From assembly GCF_000725625.1 (NCBI RefSeq), contig NZ_KL647085.1, forward strand, positions 96,354 to 160,353: a DNA stretch of 64,000 bases, given 5' to 3'. The notes beneath the pieces are model-generated. The model was given only the letters and a program-made list of their open reading frames with translations. It was not told where the DNA came from and did no database searches. This stretch comes from Streptomyces sp. NRRL F-6676 (lineage in GTDB: Bacteria > Actinomycetota > Actinomycetes > Streptomycetales > Streptomycetaceae). The translations under genes and the position numbers were made by a program. Position 1 is the first letter of the stretch, and each line of letters begins with the position of its first letter. This document shows positions 59,101-64,000 of this stretch, in pieces.

Positions 59101-62100
59101 CTGCCGGTGAAACGCAGCGCGGCGGCGGTGTACACGGTGGTGCTCCGGGCCGGGCGGCCCCGGAAGACGTGCGCGATCCGCTCGGCGAGCGCCGTGTCCG
59201 CGTCGGTCAGGCTCAGGATGCCGTGCTGGAACATGCTGCCGGGCAGGTCCAGGGGGCCCGTCATGGCCGTGGAGCGCACCTCGGCGACGATCCGGTACGG
59301 CACGCCGTCGAAGTCGGCGGCGTTGTCCGTGCGCAGCCAGTAGCGGTTCTCGGCGGCACGGGTCGTCCGCGCCGCGTTGCCGCGCACCGTCTCGCCGGTC
59401 AGCAGCGCGCCGGCCCGGTCGGTGCGGGGGCCGCCGGAGACCCGCGGGAACCGCCCCTGCCACTGCACGAAGCCCGCGTGCCGGACGTTGCGGGCGGTGG
59501 CGTCGGTCACGGACGACGGGGTGTGGGCGAGGAACTGCTCGATCCCGGCCCCCGACGCCGACGGATGCCCGCGCAGCGCCCGCAGCGCGTGGTCGTCGGC
59601 GTCCGGCTCGGCCCGCAGCACCACCTCGACCAGCCGGGCGCCGCCGTACCCGACGTGCCGGTAATGGAACCGCTGGCTGTGGCCGGGACCGCGCCCGGCC
59701 AGGGTGCGCAGCCCCGCCGTGGAGGTGAGGTCGGCGATCCGGGCGGCCACGCCCGGCAGATGCGAGGCGTGCCCGGGCCGGGTGGTGCCCGGGGCCACCT
59801 GCTCCACCAGACCGAGCAACCGCCGGCGCAGCACATCGGGCCGCTGCACCGTGCGCGTGGCGTCGGTGAACTCGCTCATCGCCTGCACGCTGCCGAGCCC
59901 CACCTCACGGCTCGCCAGGTAGCGGCGCGGCAGTGGCACCGAACCCACCACGGGCGGCGGCACCGTCAACCCCGCCACCGACGCGAAGAAGGCCGCATGG
60001 CGCCGGATCTGCGCCGGGGTCGCGAGGAACCGCACCCCGTCCGGCACGTCCACCGCCACCGTCACCGCACGGCCCTCGCCCATCCCCACCGCGTTGCCGA
60101 CGGCGTTGCGGCGGCCCCGCCGGAACGTCACCAGGAGCGTCGCGTCGGCCGTGATCCGGTGCTGGTCGCCGCTCTCCGTGGCGGTGCGGTACACGGCCGT
60201 CGAGGAGGCGAGCGCCCGGGACTTCTCGCGCCGCCCGGTGCGGGTCGTCCGCGCCGACGGGTTGAGGACCCGCGGCCGGGACACGGACTCCGCCGTATCC
60301 TCACCGGGCTCCTGGCCCGGGGTGTCGGAGCGGGCGGCGAGTACGCCGTCGAAGTCGTTGCCCGCCGCCTGGTCGGCCGCCGGGGTGCGCGAGGACGAGG
60401 TGTTGTGGACCGCCTGGAAACCGCCCGCGAACTGCCCGCTGCGCACCGTGCCCCGCTGCTGCGCGGCCCCGTCGGCGGCGTTGAGCCCGGTCTCGTAGTA
60501 CTGCGGCACCGCCCCGTCCCCGCGCGGCCTGCGCAGCACGCCCCGGATCTCCACGGAGATCACCTCGTCCGCCGCGAGCCCCGGCAGCGCCAGGCCCTCC
60601 ACCACATAGGCGCCCTTGAACACCTGGTGAGCACGGGCCGGCAGGACGACGGGGCTGCGCGCGGCGGTCAGCAACTGCGCGGCCACGGTGGTCGGATCGG
60701 TGGCCGACGCACCGGCCAGCGACTCGCCCACGGCCCGCCCGGCCCGGGCCACCACCGCCGGGGTGTACTCCGCCGCCGCGTCCCGGACGTCGTCCAGCAG
60801 ACCGCGCGCCGGATGGCCCGGGTAGGTGTTGCCGAGGACCGCGCGGAAGGCGTCGTCCAGGGCGGCCGACGCACCGAACACCTCCACCATCGCGTCGTCC
60901 GGCAGCAGCACCGTGCCCGGCAGCGGGCGGCCGGCGTCGTCGGTCAGCTTCCGCAGGTCCTCGTCGGCCGCCGTGGCCGCCCGCACGGTGTGCGGCGCGG
61001 GCGCGGCCGGGACGGGCGCCGACGCGGGCAGCGTACGGTGCGTCGGCACCGACAGCCGCACCGTGCCCGGCACCCGGTCCGGCGGCGGTCCCGCCGGGAC
61101 GGCCGGCGGCGCGCCGGGCGGCACGTACGGCGCGGGCACCGTGTGGTGCGCGAACCGCACCACCGGATCGTCCCCGGGGCCCTCGTACAGGTCGAGCGCC
61201 AGCTCGGCCGGCACCTCGAACACCTCGCTGCGCTGGCCGGCCCCGTTGCCGATGAACAACTGGTCGTGCCCCACCGACAGTTGCACGCTGTGGTCGTGCC
61301 GCTCCTGGTGACCGCCCACCCAGTCGCCGCTGCCGCCCACCGTCCACGCGCCCTCGCGCACCGGCACCCCGAACGTGCCGCCCGCGCCGTACGACCCGCC
61401 GACCGTGGACCCCTTGTGGTCGTTGGCCCCGAGCGACAGCGACGCCACGCCCATGCCCTGCACGTCCGGCAGCACCCGCGTGTGCACGCTCGGACCCGTG
61501 CCCCGCACCGCGCTGAGCACCAGCCGCACCCGGCGGGTCCCGGTCGCCGTCGGCAGCTCCAGGAACAGCGAGTGCCCGCCGTCCACCATCGCGTCCGTCG
61601 CCGCCCGCGTGCCCACCTCGGACCGGGCCTGCTCGAACAGCCGCAGATTGTTCAACTGCGCCTGCACCAAAGCCTCGTCGGGCAGCACCCGGTTGCGCGC
61701 GTGCGTCTCGGGCGGCAGGAAGCCCTCGCGGCGCAGCCACGCCTCGGCATGACCGAACAGCGGATCGGCGCCCTCCACACCCAGCGGCGTCGCGGTCGTC
61801 CCGATCGACTTCAGATGCTCCAGCTCCGCGGGCAGCCGCCGCAGTTCCTCCGCCGAGGGGACGTGCCCCAGGGCGTCCTCGGCGGTGAGCAGCCGCAGAT
61901 GCATCCCCCGCGGCCAGCGGCCCGGCGCGAACTCCTTCCGCCCGCCGCCCGGCAGATGCAGCACCAGCGTGTGCCGGACCTCCACCGGCGCCAGCAGATG
62001 GCCGCGGTTGCTGCGCACCGCGTGCATCAGCGCCGCACTGCCGCTCTGCGCCAGCGACTGGTGCGCGTTCGCCTGGACCGCCGCCCGCCCCAGCACGTTG

Positions 62101-64000
62101 CCGCCGATCCGGCGCATCGCGTCCGGATGCCCCTCCGCGTGGTCACCGGTGAGCGCCGGACCGACACTCCCGGACAGCGTCACCCCGCTGGTGAACGCCG
62201 ACTGCGCGTCCAGCTTCACCACCTGCGTCAGATGACTCTCCAGGTTGATCTTCCCCGGCACGCTCCGCCGCAGCGGTTCGCCCACGACCGTCCGGGTCAG
62301 CAACTGGAACATGCCGACCGCGCGCCCCGACGAGTCGAGCAGCACCGGCGAGAACACCCCCCGGTCCCGCTGCATCGGCAGGGTGCCGGCCAGCAGCGGC
62401 TCCGACAGGAACGTCTCGAACTGCGCCACCGAGTCCTCGTCCAGCGACCCCAGCTCCGCCGCGAAGTGACCGAGCGCCTCCGCGAGCAGCCGGTGCGGCT
62501 CCGCCACCGTGTCCACGCCCCACACCGGAGAGTCGTCCAGATCGGCCGCCTCCGGCAGCTCCCCCTCCTCGTCGAACGCCAGATGCTGCGGGAACCAGAA
62601 CGTCACCTGCCCGTGCGCCTGCGGCGCCCCCCACGTCACCGGCGGCGCCAGCCTCGGGGTGTCGGTCCGCACCTCGAACCGGGCAGTGAAGTCGTACGGC
62701 TCCGACGGCTCGTTGCTGCGCTGCGCCGACGTCGCCTGCACCACCGTCGTCACCGACGCCGTCGACGACAACTGGTTCAGCGTCATCGCCAGCGACAGCG
62801 CGGCATCCACCCCGCGCACCGGGATCGCCCGGGTCACCGGGAACAGCCCGGTCCACGGCAGCAGCAGCGTACGGATCGTGCCCGACGCCTCCGAGGCCAC
62901 CGACTCCTGGGTGCCGATGCCCCGCCGCTCCACGCGCACGTCCCGCTCGCCGCCCTCGTACTGCCCGTACCGGGCCGCCGCCACCGGGTTGTCCAGCCGC
63001 ATCCGTACGTCGACGGTCCGGTCCCTGCCGTTCACCCGCACCGTGATCCGGTGCCCCAGACTCCCGCGCAGATACGGCAGGTTCAGCACCAGCTCCGCAC
63101 CGCTCGCCACCGTCCGCAACTGCTCCCGCACCGGATGGTCGGCCGCGGCCCCCGCGAGCCCCAGCGCCCCCAGGATCTGCTCGTGCAGCCCCTCCACCAC
63201 GGCCGGCGGCAACGGCTCCAGGTACACCAGGCCCACATTGCCGTCCAGTTGGGCGCCGTACGCGAGCACGTACGTGGAGGACGGCGCGGCGACGGGTGCC
63301 TGTGAGGTGGGCCAGATGGGGGGTTCGGTGGCGGGGTGGGGGGCTTTGTCGGGGTTGAGGGCGGGGGTGTCGGTGTTCTGTCCGGTGTGGTCGTGGAGGG
63401 GGGTGTTGGTGGCGTGGGTGACGTTTTCGATGGTTTCGAGGTAGCGGTGGGGGATGTGGAAGGGGTGGTCGTTGTCGGTGGTGGCCATGAGGCCGGTGGT
63501 GTGGACGGCGGTGCTGTGGGGGTGGTTGCGGAAGAGGAAGTCGTTGTCGCGTTGTTCGTCGGGCAGGCCGAGGTAGTGGAGGAGTTCGTGGAGGAGGTCG
63601 GCGTCGCTGTGGTTGAGGTCGAAGTGGCGTTGGTTGGCGCGGTGGTGTGGGTGAGGTTGATGGTTTCGGGGTGGTGGGGGGCGTTGTGGAGGGTGACGGT
63701 GAGGTGGAACTGGTCGTGTGAGGTGGGCAGGGCGAGGCCGTGGTTGAGGTGGGTGTCGGCGAGGTGGGTGAGGCGTGTGTTGAGGGTGTCGCGTTGTTCT
63801 TTGGTGAGTCCGGTGGTGGGGAGGTTGAGGGTGTAGTCGCGGATCCATGTGTTGCCGACCTGGATGCGGCGGACGTCGGCGCGGATGAGTGTGGTCGCGC
63901 CGGAGAGTTTGCCGGGTCCGGGTGGGTTGGCGGTGGGGTCGGCGTGGGGGTCGAAGCGTTCGGTGTGGAGGGTGGCGTGGGGTGCGTGGGGGCGGAGGTG
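56199..64000 (-). CDS. Giant multidomain protein (5' partial), HExxH metalloprotease-like segment, cysteine-free
   Basis: The minus-strand frame from 56199 is open for ~2,480 residues to about 63650, and, after a one-base slip, runs on in another frame to the window edge (GKLSGATTLIRADVRRIQ, GNTWIRDYTLNLPTTG). So the protein is larger than seen. The junction region has DLLHELLHYLGLPDE, an HExxHxxGxxD zinc-protease motif (~63560). Next is a His/Thr-rich linker, then long alternating segments resembling the giant 'lonely Cys domain'/polymorphic toxin-like proteins of Streptomyces (not proven). An Ala/Arg/Asp-rich coiled coil (~57,050-57,770) and an acidic stretch (~56,720-56,890) precede a small C-terminal domain ending GESFSTTPPAPDGD. 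I found no cysteine in the visible sequence, suiting an exported protein. Confidence 0.75.
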   Translation of the reverse strand, partial: PPPPRTPRHPPHRTLRPPRRPHRQPTRTRQTLRRDHTHPRRRPPHPGRQHMDPRLHPQPPHHRTHQRTTRHPQHTPHPPRRHPPQPRPRPAHLTRPVPPHRHPPQRPPPPRNHQPHPHHRANQRHFDLNHSDADLLHELLHYLGLPDEQRDNDFLFRNHPHSTAVHTTGLMATTDNDHPFHIPHRYLETIENVTHATNTPLHDHTGQNTDTPALNPDKAPHPATEPPIWPTSQAPVAAPSSTYVLAYGAQLDGNVGLVYLEPLPPAVVEGLHEQILGALGLAGAAADHPVREQLRTVASGAELVLNLPYLRGSLGHRITVRVNGRDRTVDVRMRLDNPVAAARYGQYEGGERDVRVERRGIGTQESVASEASGTIRTLLLPWTGLFPVTRAIPVRGVDAALSLAMTLNQLSSTASVTTVVQATSAQRSNEPSEPYDFTARFEVRTDTPRLAPPVTWGAPQAHGQVTFWFPQHLAFDEEGELPEAADLDDSPVWGVDTVAEPHRLLAEALGHFAAELGSLDEDSVAQFETFLSEPLLAGTLPMQRDRGVFSPVLLDSSGRAVGMFQLLTRTVVGEPLRRSVPGKINLESHLTQVVKLDAQSAFTSGVTLSGSVGPALTGDHAEGHPDAMRRIGGNVLGRAAVQANAHQSLAQSGSAALMHAVRSNRGHLLAPVEVRHTLVLHLPGGGRKEFAPGRWPRGMHLRLLTAEDALGHVPSAEELRRLPAELEHLKSIGTTATPLGVEGADPLFGHAEAWLRREGFLPPETHARNRVLPDEALVQAQLNNLRLFEQARSEVGTRAATDAMVDGGHSLFLELPTATGTRRVRLVLSAVRGTGPSVHTRVLPDVQGMGVASLSLGANDHKGSTVGGSYGAGGTFGVPVREGAWTVGGSGDWVGGHQERHDHSVQLSVGHDQLFIGNGAGQRSEVFEVPAELALDLYEGPGDDPVVRFAHHTVPAPYVPPGAPPAVPAGPPPDRVPGTVRLSVPTHRTLPASAPVPAAPAPHTVRAATAADEDLRKLTDDAGRPLPGTVLLPDDAMVEVFGASAALDDAFRAVLGNTYPGHPARGLLDDVRDAAAEYTPAVVARAGRAVGESLAGASATDPTTVAAQLLTAARSPVVLPARAHQVFKGAYVVEGLALPGLAADEVISVEIRGVLRRPRGDGAVPQYYETGLNAADGAAQQRGTVRSGQFAGGFQAVHNTSSSRTPAADQAAGNDFDGVLAARSDTPGQEPGEDTAESVSRPRVLNPSARTTRTGRREKSRALASSTAVYRTATESGDQHRITADATLLVTFRRGRRNAVGNAVGMGEGRAVTVAVDVPDGVRFLATPAQIRRHAAFFASVAGLTVPPPVVGSVPLPRRYLASREVGLGSVQAMSEFTDATRTVQRPDVLRRRLLGLVEQVAPGTTRPGHASHLPGVAARIADLTSTAGLRTLAGRGPGHSQRFHYRHVGYGGARLVEVVLRAEPDADDHALRALRGHPSASGAGIEQFLAHTPSSVTDATARNVRHAGFVQWQGRFPRVSGGPRTDRAGALLTGETVRGNAARTTRAAENRYWLRTDNAADFDGVPYRIVAEVRSTAMTGPLDLPGSMFQHGILSLTDADTALAERIAHVFRGRPARSTTVYTAAALRFTGSETGEPAPAEPPLAVGLHTARPAGVGGRRFTPGGPAPVFAFDGGTELATALTQVAPELTRSWQSLAASDSADATAVRVGELIQAGTLSLDRPRGPAGLTTRMPGAYPFQGPPGTPPRLTVELFRPRPVTDTGDVTLDRLRLPTVSAGSSSYAGLTGGLALQGGFAATDDNRHVVGFTLPLLARQPQAPGAGAAVSGTRRNWLKQGITAAAEGSRGSRSHEVLVDALITVHGPDGDRYVTGTVRMRPRERDVLGFGVTAGRTDPGVFDGASLVREAADAQARAADGRDDARADEVLRDWRTVPLRELPGLLAEGVRAGAGRDDTTVQLWLATDGGAQQTARALYAASGLAARLGRPVELALRDGDGLRFRRFDADGEPEEVPAPAAAPAADADADADGWAGVREQVRALEEAGRAEDEARALEAGLHTRMPGLVRTRDDALAPVTHAAAELAGARTAADTARDARTAAERALTAAERADGERRRRVTELTADVADSDARVTTADGTARAAHEAVTAAEAALDAAERALREAAAAASSARGGSSRRSTSSSSSGGSVTRRTARRDDARTALAAARTAAQDADRALDAARHVAEDAARRLGLARDAARAAAADLERARRHATAALADDRAARSALTAATGRHDAAVAARDAAQRAVDTLQHEIADALTEQTHQANLQRTAQRTLTDRVALLETDRAAAGDGTVPLPTDSFASTPAAWPHRAPHPAPARLAPGTGGEVAESSDSEDEAEDAEEVEDAEEVEDAEEVEDAEEAEDVEEADEDGEDSDDGEDSDDGDGGEGAGPVVPRGERPDSFVRSLSQLLTASGTAPAWTRARDPHGALRDWARADVAAHGAPGDAPLPGPGTEVSNERLESINALTDALRAQSILQGTLTVADAGLDEAARLALVLARPDSPAYISTLAALAARETERPVRLILPGGDVRAFGPEEGAPLTLYFDGESFSTTPPAPDGD
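56731..56861 (-). repeat. 18-base acidic coding repeats in the giant gene
   Basis: Two copies of TCACCGTCGTCGCTGTCC (56731-56766) and, after degenerate units, three exact copies of GGCGTCCTCGACTTCTTC (56808-56861). On the coding strand they give Asp/Glu-rich EEVEDA-type hexapeptides. Multiples of three preserve frame, so copy number can vary. Confidence 0.85.

Noticed and set aside
55710..63305. 2531-codon + strand open frame antisense to the giant gene
   Set aside because: The minus strand shows coherent domain-like sequence, while the + strand translation is Arg/Gly/Val/His repeats. A start inside the lectin gene also argues against it.
1..64000. tRNA and rRNA genes
   Set aside because: I saw no cloverleaf with a TTCRA-type T loop or rRNA core sequence, but a covariance-model scan would be more reliable than reading by eye.

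Overview
The window is high-GC actinobacterial DNA, almost certainly from a Streptomyces chromosome. The evidence is the strong G/C third-position bias, long runs of genes joined by ATGA/GTGA stop-start overlaps, a CYP105-type P450, LacI/DauR/TetR/Lrp regulators, Streptomyces-type dispersed palindromes and a degenerate type I-E CRISPR repeat.

Bases 1-22,010 hold the greater part of a siderophore/metallophore-type NRPS cluster, all on the + strand and mostly coupled by overlapping stop/start codons. It encodes two synthetases (end of a C/Cy domain-A-PCP-Cy-A-PCP; docking domain-Cy-A[MT]-PCP-TE), a saccharopine-dehydrogenase-like reductase, a thiazolinyl imide reductase fused to a methyltransferase, a CYP105-like P450, a type II thioesterase, a second copy of that methyltransferase as a separate gene, two ABC exporter/importer half-transporters and a salicylate synthase. 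Gene order and content match, from memory, the coelibactin cluster of S. coelicolor. The pocket residues of two A domains read as cysteine, so the expected product is a salicyl-capped, (oxazoline)-thiazoline-thiazolidine metal chelator. The starter-activating ligase and the first carrier domain would lie left of the window.

Bases 22,011-31,177 are a scrambled accessory region. It contains a zinc-ribbon hypothetical gene, an IS110 transposase, and a three-gene chimera (methyltransferase / SpoIIE phosphatase scrap / CDF cation transporter). It also has a zinc-stress pair (cysteine-free ribosomal protein L32 and a frameshifted CobW GTPase behind a candidate Zur box), a decayed CRISPR with a perfect 23-bp palindrome, a frameshifted PAP2-like gene, a MAB_1171c-type membrane protein with a beheaded ImmA/IrrE-like partner, a SnoaL-like gene and a broken ISAs1 transposase. 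The zinc-stress genes beside a coelibactin-like cluster suggest a zinc-homeostasis neighbourhood.

Bases 31,178-39,503 are small regulator/enzyme units: AraC + cupin, an MacB/FtsX-type ABC pair, TetR divergent from an alpha/beta hydrolase with a perfect palindromic operator, Lrp divergent from a rhodanese, and a PLP dehydratase.

Bases 39,750-50,850 look like one carbohydrate regulon. It has a LacI regulator, a YtfQ-YtfR-YtfT-YjfF-like sugar ABC transporter, and a secreted PA14-GH2-LamG glycosidase, with related LacI-type operators before all three units; galactofuranose or a similar sugar is a reasonable guess. A tautomerase and a CMD-family gene sit between.

Bases 51,012-53,976 are a translationally coupled DauR-like regulator / DSD1-like PLP enzyme / threonine dehydratase operon, probably for D- or hydroxy-amino acid catabolism. 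After it come a GH16 lipoprotein, a membrane-anchored ricin-type lectin and, running off the right edge, a cysteine-free giant protein of more than 2,500 residues with an HExxH metalloprotease-like motif near its visible N-terminal side. Four single-base frameshifts (24.4, 26.5, 27.6 and 63.65 kb) could be real decay or assembly errors.
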